Below are positions 24,101-35,600 of a stretch of DNA of 64,000 bases, one piece after another (position 1 is the stretch's first letter; each line of letters begins with the position of its first letter). The notes below the pieces were generated by a model, which was given only the letters and a program-made list of their open reading frames with translations, was not told the origin of the DNA and searched no databases. Where the stretch lies: contig JAFCMP010000501.1 in NCBI GenBank assembly GCA_017506865.1, positions 744,001 to 808,000 of the forward strand, given 5' to 3'. Both the position numbers and the translations under genes were made by a program. This DNA is from Tribonema minus (taxonomy: Eukaryota > Sar > Xanthophyceae > Tribonematales > Tribonemataceae).

Positions 24101-25253
24101 AGTCACCTGGATGCCGCTGCCATTGAGAGATGGCGTGGACCTGCTCCAGCACTTGGCTGTATGGCACCGAAAGACTGCTGCGCAAGAAGAGTCACATACG
24201 CCAACGCCCACACATACGTCAGGTGATACCAAATCAAGTAGCGGCAACACTGACCTTCCTCCTGTGTGGCGATTGCAGTCCGCATGTGCTGACAGGCAGG
24301 ATGGCCGCGGGCGCATCGCTCAAAGTACTGGCAGGCGCTGACGTCAAGGCAGGCACGCAGGTCAACATTGCCTACTCTGGAGGTGTGCCGCGCAGCGACA
24401 GGTTCATACAGGACTATGGTTTCTTGGATGCTGCTGGCTGCTCTGAGGCGGTGAGTGTGACCATGTTATTACGATATTATCATGACATGATGCACTCGCA
24501 GTGAATGGAGCATCTGGTCGTTATATGGCTGTTAGTATGTGGGAACGCTGGCACGCATGCGCAGATAGGTGGGGCTGAGGGCGGTGTATGTGCAGCACCA
24601 GCGTTTGGAGGTACCATCAAGAGTCACACTATGGTGGCGCAGTGAGCATGACAATGGGCATGGGTTCAAGACAACATGCGATTTCTGAACCATATTTGAA
24701 AGCAGCAGCCGGTCGTGCGCACCATGCATCAACACAGGTGCCCCATGGGAATAATTGACTGTGTGAGAGGTGCGACAATTGCACATGAGCTTTGTAACTC
24801 TCTTGTGTACTTGGCAGTACTTTATCAGTGTGCACAAGCTCAGCAGCGCTTGACTTGCCTCTCAAGTACTCATAGCCTGCTGCGAAAACATTTCTGCGTT
24901 CTTGCCCTCCGTGTCGATCGATCAATTCCTGTTATCCTGTACGCCCCCCCCCCCCCCCCCACCCCCACCCCCACCCGCCATCCCCATCCCCGCCTCTCCC
25001 TCCCCTTTGACAGCATGTGCTTACCTGTGCCTGGTTTTTGGTGAGGATTGCTCACAGTTGGCCCCTTTGCCTCCTCTCGCAGGATGCCATTCTGCTGGCC
25101 GGTTCCTTGGGCAAGCGCTACGAGGCACAGCTAAGGGAAACCACTGCCGCGGAGGATCAGGCACTGCTGGAAGGGGGTACTCTGTCGCCAAAGGAAGCTC
25201 TGGCGGTGCAGTTCAGGCTCGCACTCAAGACGGTATTAGACTCAAAGGCATGA
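21129..25253 (+). CDS. Plastid-targeted SET-domain protein lysine methyltransferase (Rubisco LSMT-like)
   Basis: Exons 21129-21590, 21804-21992, 22803-22894, 23136-23249, 24279-24450 and 25083-25253 (TGA) give 399 aa; phases close. Family members methylate lysines of Rubisco large subunit, aldolase or other targets. Residues 1-19 are a hydrophobic signal peptide ending ALA, followed by FVTPPHAATAVQRQQHQ: a bipartite leader with Phe after the cleavage site, as in complex red plastids. The SET core begins at IADFGGLRGVMALEDIKKGQ and spans PALELLKVWCNREGRWNAYL, WAVFIVVSR, IPGIDMFNHD (the family NH motif) and VNIAYSGGVPRSDRFIQDYGF with the C-terminal Tyr motif. The substrate-binding domain is short. 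The end of exon 1 is ambiguous: GT after CAA at 21590 keeps phase, but the repeated CTTCAAGTTGAAGTTGATGG there offers other donors. Confidence 0.9.
24944..24976 (+). repeat. Poly-C/CCCCCA tract in the last intron of the SET gene
   Basis: An uninterrupted C run starts at 24944 and passes into (CCCCCA)n. It lies about 110 bp upstream of the last exon and may act as part of a polypyrimidine tract. It is also a likely site of sequencing error. Confidence 0.9.
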
Positions 25254-25933
25254 TGTCCCAGCCAAGGCTGAGCATTACAGCAGCCACAAGCAGCCATAGA
25301 GAGAGAGCCTTAGAAGAGAGAGTCTTAATGTGACTTTTCCCGCCTTGTACGCAAGTGCTTGTGCCAGTGTTTAAGTGCTTGGACCACCGACCACTGATGT
25401 TGCGCTGCTTTGACATTGCTTGGCACAGCAAACGATCGCGCCTGCGTCACACAGCTGTGCAACAGCACTCTTTTGCACATTTTTTTGCTGCATTATGCAA
25501 GATTCTTCTAGCTGCTGCAGCAGGGCACCATCCGCAAGTAAACATCATGAATTTGTATGCGTTGCTGACCACTGTTGCTCGTAGTAGCCGGAACAGAAGC
25601 AGCCATTGGACTGGTAATGCTGTCTGCCGATACACTGCGAACGCACACTTGTGATAGCACGCTGCATCCGCTGTTACTTTCAAAGTAGTGCAGCCAGCGA
25701 TCCGAAGTTGCTGGCACTTCAAAACAAAATTACGCATTGTGGTGTCAGCATTGTCAGGTGCTGATGTTGAATGAATCAAGCCAATCAAGCCACTGACCCT
25801 ACCATTGGCATGGCGAGAAGGCGGGGGCGGGGGGGGCGAATTAAAAGATTGGTTTCCGTGAACGCTTCTTTTGGGGGGCTCTCTCGCGCCGAACACACAC
25901 ACACGCATACGCAAGTGAACCAATCTGGCAGCC
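25254..25933. other. Tandem intergenic region between the SET gene and pyrophosphatase
   Basis: Contains the 3' flank of the SET gene and the promoter of the pyrophosphatase gene. A short GA-rich run (25300-25312) and an AC run before 25934 are the only features noted. A minus-strand open frame crossing it has no recognisable content. Confidence 0.5.
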
Positions 25934-28900
25934 ATGGCGTCCATGCTGAGCGATTCCGCGAGCGGCAAGCCCTCCAGAAGCGTCAGCCCAGCGAGGCGGG
26001 CGTCGCGCACAGCAGGTGAGCCTTTTCGAGCCAGTTTCAAAACGTACGACCGACGTCCTACACTTTGCAAGCAGCCTGCTGGAGATTGTCTGAGCTGCTG
26101 GCGCTCTGGATCTCACAACTCCATGGCAGATCCATCTAATACGTCCATCACTTGTCCAGTAGGCTGCAGGCAGCGTGCAGTCCCGTCACACGACGTGGGT
26201 CAAGGTTTACGTCACGCCTTATCAATCCTGTTAATGTGCACTGTCCTGCTAACCAAGTTGCGCAACATAGTGCACCAGTAAAGGTCGCGCAGGAACACTG
26301 CTGAGCCGCTTTTGTTGGGCCAGCTGTCTCTTGACGTTCATCACCAAAGTCCTTACATCGGGCTGCTCGAATCTGGATGCCACTGGGCACGTATATATAT
26401 CGCAATTGTGCTCTTGTTATGAACGCATTGCTATGCAACAGAGTTGCATCAATGCAACGAGATCGTGAGCGCCCACGGCGTTTTCAGCTGGGATTTATGT
26501 GACCAAGGCTGTGCGACTTTTGGCGTTTCGTGTGTTCATGACCCACACGCTGGCCTGGAGGACATATGTAGCCGATATTTACATATGACACAATGACACA
26601 TGAATAAACTATAAAGATATCTAGTGATTAACAACTAGACACGATGCAATTGCTGCTTGAATCCTTGGAAGTTTATGTATTCAGTAACTGGACGAAACCC
26701 AAGAAACACACAGGATACCCAATCTCCCTTTGGGGCCTTAGTAACTAAAAGTCCCGCCCTTGACATCGAGTTTTTCCGGCAATGAAGGCATTGTTTGGGC
26801 TGAGAAGCTGAATTTGATCACAACCAACTCTTCAACACAGTGCTGCAAAACGACAATTGCCATTAGTATTCTCCATGCACAAAACCAACCAGATTGTTGT
26901 AAAGTCTGCATGCTCTCCTTCATTTACCTGCACACTGTCAAGGCCCAAGTGAACGCTAGCTTACATAAGTTCACATTCTTCTGGAGTGAAAATCATATGC
27001 ATACATAGTGGCTGCTTGACTATGAATCATCCACACCGTCAATGCGTGCAAATCGGTACATAAAACACTCGCCAAGCATCACCTGGGCATGCATTTCTTC
27101 TGTTAACACTCGGCAACACCTTCCAGCACCAGTATTGTCAGTGAAGTAGGGGTCCAAGTCAATCTTTCTCCACTTATGTGAATGATTGTGGGGACAATTC
27201 TTACGATATGGTGTGTGATAGTCGCTCTCTAGGCTGACTACGATCATGCGCCGCCTTCATGCACGTGCTACAGCTGCGCATGCCCCCATGCTCAGCTTAC
27301 AAAATAATATGCCCCTAACCATCAAAAATCTTATGTGCGGTACATGTAGCTAGATCAGCACTATGATTATTTCCTCACAATCATCAGCTCAGGACAGCAG
27401 CCTGCACTAGTGTACTGCCCGTGCCATTGTCATCTACAAATTTGGACTCTACTTGGCGTGGTATTAGGACTTTGAAAATGATGGTGGTACTGTTGCACAG
27501 ATACTGGCAGGGCAGCACAATTTGTGCCATCATGTGTGGCAGTGACTTTCCAAACGTAATCACTCTTGCTGTTGACAGCTCCGTGGCTTGTGCCTGCTGA
27601 TGACTCACCTGCCTGAAAGGGGTCATCAACGTCTGCTGGCATCAGCAGTGCTGGTACAACAATGACCCTGCTGCACACCGAATGTATTCTGTTACACCAG
27701 CCCGTTGTCAATGCGAAACACTAAGTCCAAATGCAAGTCATTTGTCATGTGGTGACGTGCCTCTGCTATGCCGTCTGTTCGCACGTCAGGCGAGATGGGA
27801 ATGCGGCGCAACAGCAACTCCTCTATCAATCTGGTGTCTGCGGGAGAGGAGGGCACATTGGAGTACCGCATACAGGTGATCTCAAACTTCAAGTATATAA
27901 TAAGAAAGGGGAGGGAAACAAGAATTCAACAAGTCATACTGTTTGAGGCATTTCAGTGACCACACACGTACAGTGAAAGCGCGGTTTACGCTGGGGGCCT
28001 GGGCCGCACACACTCAGAAATGCACAAGACCTACATGGCGGTTCCTTTGAGTGGTGACGTCTGATCATGAAAAAAAACCATCGCATGGTCAAACGTGATA
28101 TAGCCTACGTCTTGTCAGCATAAGCTAACAAGCCGAATGTGTGAGGACACGACTCATGCAGTATTCACAGCACTAGCCTTCTCGATACGTGGCAGGTCTG
28201 AGGCCCCTGGCCTTGCCCTAACTTTGCCTCTATCCCAGAATAACGGTTTGTGCGCCAGAGACTCTGGTCACTTGCAAGTGAGGCACTTCAAGAGGCAATT
28301 CAAAGTTGAACACGCACGCTCTCACAGTGCGTCAGCAGTAGATTTTCATGCAGACGTGCGGACTGCATCCTCTGAGCAGTCCTCTTGATGCTATCAAGTA
28401 TGCTACTGTGACCGACCGGATGAGCATGCAGCTACTGCGGTGGCATTTCGACTTTACCATGGCAAGCTCGGCAACATTGCTGACATATGAGCTACTTGAA
28501 AAAAGGTGGCTAATGACACAGGTATCATTGTAGTTTTGTGGCAAATGCCTGTTGAGATGGCTGTATAGCATATTGCGATGGTCCAGTGAATGATTGGTCC
28601 ACATTCTGGTCTAGAGGCTCTCATTAAAATCCACGGGTTCTCATGTTCAGCTCCAACAGCACGCAGAGCTACCTGCTGCCGGTGCGGCCCAGATGTTACT
28701 GTCTGGAGCGATACAAATCGTCATGATGTAGAAGTATACATGTACGCCTATTAAGATTAGAGGCAATAGAGGCACTGACTTATGCATCCCCATATATGTC
28801 TTATTTGGTATTGGTTTGTGTCAGCTAGCTTTGATGGGCATTAGCACAAACTAGCTCATTGTATCCCTGATGCTTGCTCGGTGAGGGTGTTGCTTGCATT

Positions 28901-31209
28901 TGAAGCACTCATCCCAAGTCATGCATACATACATGCAGATGTGAAAATGGCTTTATGAGTACGTATGGGGGGGGGGGTCATCAGGTTGCAATTGTAGTGC
29001 ATCTGAGCATACACTTGATGTTCACTCTCAAATCTCAGTCCTTCACTTTCATATACGCGTCGTATCTGAATCATTGACTGCTCATGGATCCTAAGACTCA
29101 CTCACGTCCACTCTCCACTCACCCATTGCTCAGCACGTGATGGAGGACCACGACAGCAAGGTCATCTCCGCCTGGCACGACATCCCCCTCTACGTGCTGG
29201 ACGAATTCAGCAACAAGCCCACAGGGCTGCTCAACTTTGTGTGTGAGATCCCCCGCTGCTCGCGCAAGAAGTTTGAGATTGCCACCAAGGAGCCCGGAAA
29301 CCCCATCAAGCAGGACGAGAAGAAGGGCGTGCTCAGAGAGGTGAGGTTACATCTTCTGGATTCTTGAAGATTATTGCTTTACCAAAGTGGTAGCATCTTG
29401 TAGATTGTAGGACATTGGTCTTCTCCTGAGGGGGTTGGGTGGCAGTGTTCAGCAGCTAGCTGCACAGTGCTCAACGGCATCAGTTCCACTGCTCAGCCGC
29501 TACTGCCACAGTGCTCAGAGAAGTCGGTGGCAGCGCTCATCGGTTGCTGGTGTCGCGGATGTGCCTTACAAACATCAGCCATGATGCTGACAAGTCTTGT
29601 GGGCTTGACTGACATGAGGGCTTGAGACTTGTGATCAAAGTTCATTGAAATTCATCATGGCACCCGCAGCAATCATGCTGTGTGCTGCAGCTCAACACAA
29701 AGACGCACGGAAAAATGCTGACCGGTCCGCCTTTTACCTACATGCATCATACCTGCAAGCACCCCCTGAAAGCCGCACTTGCACTGCCTGTTCACGTCCA
29801 TTTCAGTTCAAGAAGGGCGACATCTTCTTCAACTACGGCTGCTTCCCCCGCACGTGGGAGGACCCTGAGCACAGCCACCCTGACACGGGGTGCGCAGGCG
29901 ACAATGACCCGCTGGACGTGTGTGAGATTGGCATGCGCATTGTGCCCACCGGCGATGTGCGCCAGGTCAAGGTCTTGGGGGTAAGTAGGAATAGTTAGGC
30001 TTCCACACATCGGCGCTTGACATGACAAGACACGTGTTGCAAGAACACATGGATGGGTTGCATAGTGTACATACTGTGCGCTAGGGTTAGGATTAGGTTC
30101 AGGAGTTTGATTGATGCGTGGGTAGTTTGTAGTTTGAGTGCAGGTGTGTCCATACATTGAAGCACTATGTCGAGTCACCCATGCTCTTTCAGTAGCAAAA
30201 TGGCAGCTTGATGATGCCTTCAATGACTGGGGACATGTAGTGCGCTAATCCTAACTTGCTAACTAACCCAAAGGCGCAAATCGTCACCGCCATGAGCTTT
30301 GTGTGCATACTTACCTGAATGGCAGTCCATAGGGCAAGGAAACCAGGTTGACCTCAATGCAATTGCTGTTGGTTTGCCTCAGAGTAGTGGGCTTTTAGCT
30401 TTGAGCCATGCTTGGCGTGTCGGACTGCAACAGTGTCTGTTGGATGTTTTTGGAGAGCACCACTGGTTCATCACCTGCAAGAGCCCATTCACCCCTGTGA
30501 GCACGTGCAGTCCTCAACCAGATAAATCCATGTGACACCTTGAACTTTTCAGTCAATCGTATTTTGCAGGTGCCATATCAACAACATGTACTGTACAGGT
30601 GCTGGCCATCATTAGTATTGGCCATCATCAATACCAAAACATGCCATCAGCACTGAGAACACGACATTGAGGACCTACGAGCTGGTATATAGAAGTATAA
30701 GGAAATGTGGGACCGCATTGACTGCCACGTGTCTCACCGCGCCCATTTGCATATGGTCCCCTGGTACGCAACTGCAGGTACTGGCAATGATTGATGACGG
30801 CGAAACCGACTGGAAGGTCATTGCCATTGACGCAGACGACAGGTGGGCCCCCGAGCTCAACGACGTGGAGGACGTAGAGCGCCTGCTGCCAGGTGTCGTC
30901 GACTCCATCCGCGAGTGGTTCAGGACGTACAAGATCCCTGACGGCAAGCCCCCCAACGTCTTTGGCCTGGGCGAGCGCTGCATGCCCCGCACCTACGCCA
31001 TGAAGGTCATCAACGAGTGCTACCTGGCCTGGAAGACGCTGGTCAGCAATGCGAGCCTGGGGGGAGAGGTGCCTCGCAACCTCAGCGTGTCCAAGCTCAC
31101 GGACCTCATGGCAGAGTTGGAGCCAGACCACGTGCTCAGCGCGAGCGATCACCTAGAGGCCACCTCAGACGGCGAGGCAGAGGACTACCCTGCATCGCTC
31201 ATCGCCTGA
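25934..31209 (+). CDS. PPA1: Soluble family I inorganic pyrophosphatase
   Basis: Exons 25934-26015, 27790-27875, 29134-29340, 29807-29980 and 30778-31209 (TGA) encode 326 aa; every phase joins. It hydrolyses pyrophosphate to phosphate with Mg2+ in the cytosol, pulling biosynthesis forward. It reads as the eukaryotic type: [62 protein letters not shown], then the signature [11 protein letters not shown] with its three metal-binding Asp residues, [23 protein letters not shown] and [14 protein letters not shown]. The roughly 45-residue leader ([19 protein letters not shown]) is basic and Ser-rich, not a clear transit peptide. About 60 residues follow the core, with an acidic end, longer than in yeast or animal enzymes. 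Introns 1 and 2 are 1.8 and 1.3 kb with no further gene recognised. Confidence 0.96.
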
Positions 31210-32643
31210 GGCGCCTAGCTACGGCGGTTGGCTGGCGTTTGGGGCCGACTCTTTCAGTTGACCTGGCCCTGGTTGCAAGGTTGCCTGCACATCACTGCTG
31301 ATGCCTGTGGCACCAACTAGGGTTAGTACTGACCCCGAGCCTTGCTGTAGGTCTGTCCCGTTTCGAATCTGTCGTCGCTGGATGTAGCTGCATCTTTAAC
31401 TTGAACGTAGGAGCAGTGTCTGGGGGTGTTGCACGCGGGGGTTGGCTCAGCAATTGATTGTTGTTACTTAAAAGTTGTGGCGCTTGCTCCTGCCGCCCGC
31501 CGCAACTAGACATATGTGGCTGCAGCTGCTGCTGCTGCTACCACTTTTGCCACGAGTAGCCAGTAAGTGATGGAGTGGAAGGGGGCGGGGGTTAGTTGTT
31601 GCCGTTTGTTGCACAGTGACAAGGGCGGGAGGAGGGGGGGGGGCGATCAGGGTGTGTCTGCTGTTGTGTGTTTGCCCGATTCCCGAGCAGGATATGAATA
31701 CGACACTCGCATCCTGCCCTCAACACAAGTGCGTGGCTTGTTGGTGCTACCGCAGTGAATGCTTGACATGACTTGTCGCTTGCACAAAAGCATCGATGAG
31801 CGCGTGTTGACTGCTATGGCGACTTCGCCAGGTTGGCATAGCCGCAAGCATCAGGGCATCACAGGGAACCTTGTCAAACGGCTCATGCATGCAATTCAAC
31901 ATAACAGTGCCCAAGGCTCACACAGGCGAATGTTAGTCTTGCCGCATTACGAACGCACAACATGTGGACTGCCACACTTCTATTACATGTAAGCTGCGTT
32001 GAGAAAGGACCAGAAATAGGAGACTTTTGACTATTGATGCGATCTGTGCATTTTGAACCCAATGAACCTCATTTGAAGACTTGGCTGATGCTCACATGTG
32101 CATTGAATATGCATGACATTGGCAGTTTGCGTGTCACATCGTGTTGAGCGCTTGCCGCATACCGTCAGGGCAAATACTGCGCAGTGCAAGTAACAGCAAC
32201 ATGGCGACACCTATGTCCCCTTCGTACAGCAGGTCAGTCATGCAGCATCCATCAATAGCACGGGATTGTCCATTCGTGTTCACACAACGAGAAGAGGCAT
32301 GCGTCTCTGCAAACTTGAACTGCTTGAGGTACTGCTGTGTGCACAGCCCCCATTGACCATACAAAAGCCGCCCCACAGAGGCTAAGCTTACACATCGCTG
32401 CCCCACATGGCTGCGGCATTATGCCAAGGGACATGTCCCCAGGCACACCATGACATCCTGCTGCCACTGAAACAAACACTCACGACAGTGCAAACCAGCA
32501 AGCGAGCGCCCACGACGCTTCTGCACGACTCGAACGCAAGTGCAGGCGCTGCCGTCGCTTCGCACACAACAATCATCACCACTCTTCCTGCAGAGTAGCA
32601 ACAATATTCTCAAAACGCCGCCCCGCTGCAAACAAGGGCGAAG
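31210..32643. other. Convergent intergenic region between pyrophosphatase and permease
   Basis: Holds the 3' UTRs of two convergent genes. A G-rich run lies near 31622-31645 and a single TTAGGG-type unit near 31318. No coding segment was recognised on either strand. Confidence 0.55.
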
Positions 32644-35600
32644 CTAATGCGTAATTACCCTCACCCCCCCCAGCTCACTGATCTTGACCTTAACGCTGTT
32701 GCTGCACGTGACAAAGCACATGTTTCTAGGCACGTCCCACTCTTGACAGAACCACTCTATGAGGGCCCCACTGAAGGTCTCGTGTCCTGGCGGAAATGTC
32801 AGTGTCACCAGGCTGCTGCTCAGCTTGGGGTACATGGCACACAGCATGGTGGCATGCTCACTGAGTCCCGTGATCGTGTCCGAGAAGGGGTTGCTCGTGG
32901 CATGCACGATCAGCAGCCGCTGTGTCTGCACACAAGGCAAGCGCAAGCGTGGTGGCAGGGAGTAAGACACCGTTGTGAGCATGTCAATACTGAAAATGCA
33001 TTGTGCATGCTCAAGTGGTCCAGTGAGCAGCTGATGCATCAGCAAGTGGAGCGGGCTTGCGAATGAGCAGACTTGTTTGTACTTGATGGGGCCAGTACCA
33101 CCAAGTGCAATGTCAGTTGCTGCCCACTGCGGAACGTGCTGCTGCTGTTGACCAGTTGATTGAGGAGCAATACTTTCAAACCTTACATACACACATGCTC
33201 ATGTAGCTGCTTTGCAACGCCAGACTGTCAAGTGTGGTTGCACGCCAAACATACCATTTGAATTGAAGTCAGGGCAGAGCACTTGAGGCATACGTGACAT
33301 TTATATGATTGCGCTTCAAGAAAACTGTTGCTGATTGCGGCGAAGAGCACTTGAACTGATGCCAGCTGCACAGAAGATAACGAGTGTAGTTGAACTTCAT
33401 GCACAATGTGTGCAAATGTGAACGTTGGTGGTAGGGACAACAAGTAGATTGTAAAACAACGTGTGTGAAGCTCAAGTAGCATGGTGTGCTGCATGAGGCA
33501 CTCAACCCAACATCAAAAACTCAATCTAATACGAAAAACTCAGTCCTATTGCACGGCGCAATGACCAGACACAAATACTCAGACACTTTTGATATACAGT
33601 AGTAGAAGTATACAGCTCGACATCTGATCTGTGTTGCCTGGCATGTTTGACCACACATGCTTGTATCGCTTGTCTCACCTGCTCATTGTTGCGCACGTAT
33701 AGGGCGGCCTTGTTGAGCACGTACAGGTCGTCGCGCTTGCAGAAGAACACACACGGCACATCCAGCACGCGCTGCACCTCCAGCTGCACCCACGCCGCCA
33801 GGCGCGATCGAGGCGACCACTTGTCAACGACGTGTGCCACCAGCTTGAGCAGCCGAACGCGCTCAAACATGAGGCCAACCAGGGCCAGCACACACCCCAG
33901 GTACAGCAGGAAGTAGACGAGGATTTCCGGTTTGAAGGCCACGTTTACCACGAGTGACGTGCCAACGGCAAGAAGGGCTAGGGCTAGGGTGAGGGGTGGG
34001 GTGGTGATGTCCCGTGGTAGCTTGAGGCGCTTGGCTTGCAGCAGTACTACGCCCACCGCAAACGCGATCATGACACACAGGAAGGCCATGGTGTAGATAT
34101 TGCCCAGCACCTGGCCAGGAGCACACACGCGGGCATGGGCGAGGCAACAAGAGAGAATGAGCTGCAAGTACATGTTGTTGATGCTGTCAAGCTTATCACA
34201 GTTACTTGCCATGAAGTCTGATGGATGGTATTGGCCAGCTTCAAGCTGGACCTTGTTGCCATCTTGTCAGATCGTGAATCTGACGAATGGCACAGCTATG
34301 AGAGAGATTGCAACGATGCGCTTAATGTGCTCAATGTAAACAAGCACACAGTGCCACAGCAGCCTTATATTATGTTTGGATCACATCAAGAACTGTACGT
34401 TCGCCGTGATTTCTGTCCTTGTACCATTGAAAGAGCGCGACACAGCAGAGCTTCATTGGCACTGATCAGTTGCATGTCATACGTCAACTGCTCACTTGCA
34501 GTTAGGTGTCCAACTCAGGAACATGGACAACTTCAACAAGAGAGGTCACACAGCGACAACCTTAGCCACCACTCGCACTGCCATCACAAGTACTTAGCAC
34601 CAGCATAGCATTACGGTAGCACAAGAGCATCAAATTACAGAGAGTGCAGGGAGGAGGTCGTTGTGATTGGTCATCGCAATTCATGTGTTGCCCAAATCTG
34701 CACCTCTGTCAGCCAGTTACAAAGCGTGGAGGCAGGCTGGGCTTGCATGTACTTCTTGTGATAAGTAACAAGCAATGCTGCTGCACAGCTGTAACACTGT
34801 AGGTAGGCTTGATTCTTCCAATCATGCAAGCGCTTAGGTAAATGGTACTTGGTGTGGTCTACAACATAGGCTATCATGGAACCATTATCGAAGTACTTGT
34901 ACACGTACACATTCAGCGCACAATCCCGGCTGAACACTCAAGCTGCGACTGCGTCAACGTGAGGGATCACACACTTCAACTATAACTTCAAGCCGACGCT
35001 CCCACCTCAATGTCGCCGCCCATGAGCAACACGAGGCTCGACCCCAGCAGGAAGTAGCCGAAGATGATGTTGTGGCACGACCCGTTGCGGTTGGTGGCGA
35101 GGAGAAATTGCGGCAGGCAGCGGTCGCGTGCCATGGTACGTACCAGCCCCGTAATCCCCACATACGCCGTCAGCACAGCACCGCTCAGCACGATGAAAGC
35201 GTCGATGCTGACCCATGTCATGAGTAGGGAGCCCAGGTGTGCGCCCCCCCCGTGTACCCCCAGCAGCTCTATCTGCAGCCAGTTGCCGACGCGGCGAACG
35301 ACGTGTGCTAGCACGGAGTCTTTGAAGGTGACGACTTCGTCGATGTCCAGCACCCCCAGAGAGAGCACGCACAGCAGCGGGTTGAAGACGGTCACTCCAA
35401 ACCTGCACAGTGTGAGGGGAGGGGGGGTAATAGGGGGGATATCACAATCAGATGTGCATGCATCATCCGAGCAGTCCATGACTTTTGTTTTAGCCTGACT
35501 GCTACTCAGGGTTTGGAGTACTTCTAGCGGTAGTTGTAAAAATGTTAAGGTTAGAGCAATGCCGACATACATGGGTCGACGGACAAGCGCAGTTGCTGGA

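Noticed and set aside
25447..26070. Minus-strand frame of 207 codons with a proline run
   Set aside because: It crosses the pyrophosphatase first exon in antisense and has no family features; the proline run is a GC-rich tract.
31567..31758. Plus-strand frame after the pyrophosphatase as a new small gene
   Set aside because: Low-complexity Gly/Cys composition over a G-rich run, no splice support, no recognisable motif.
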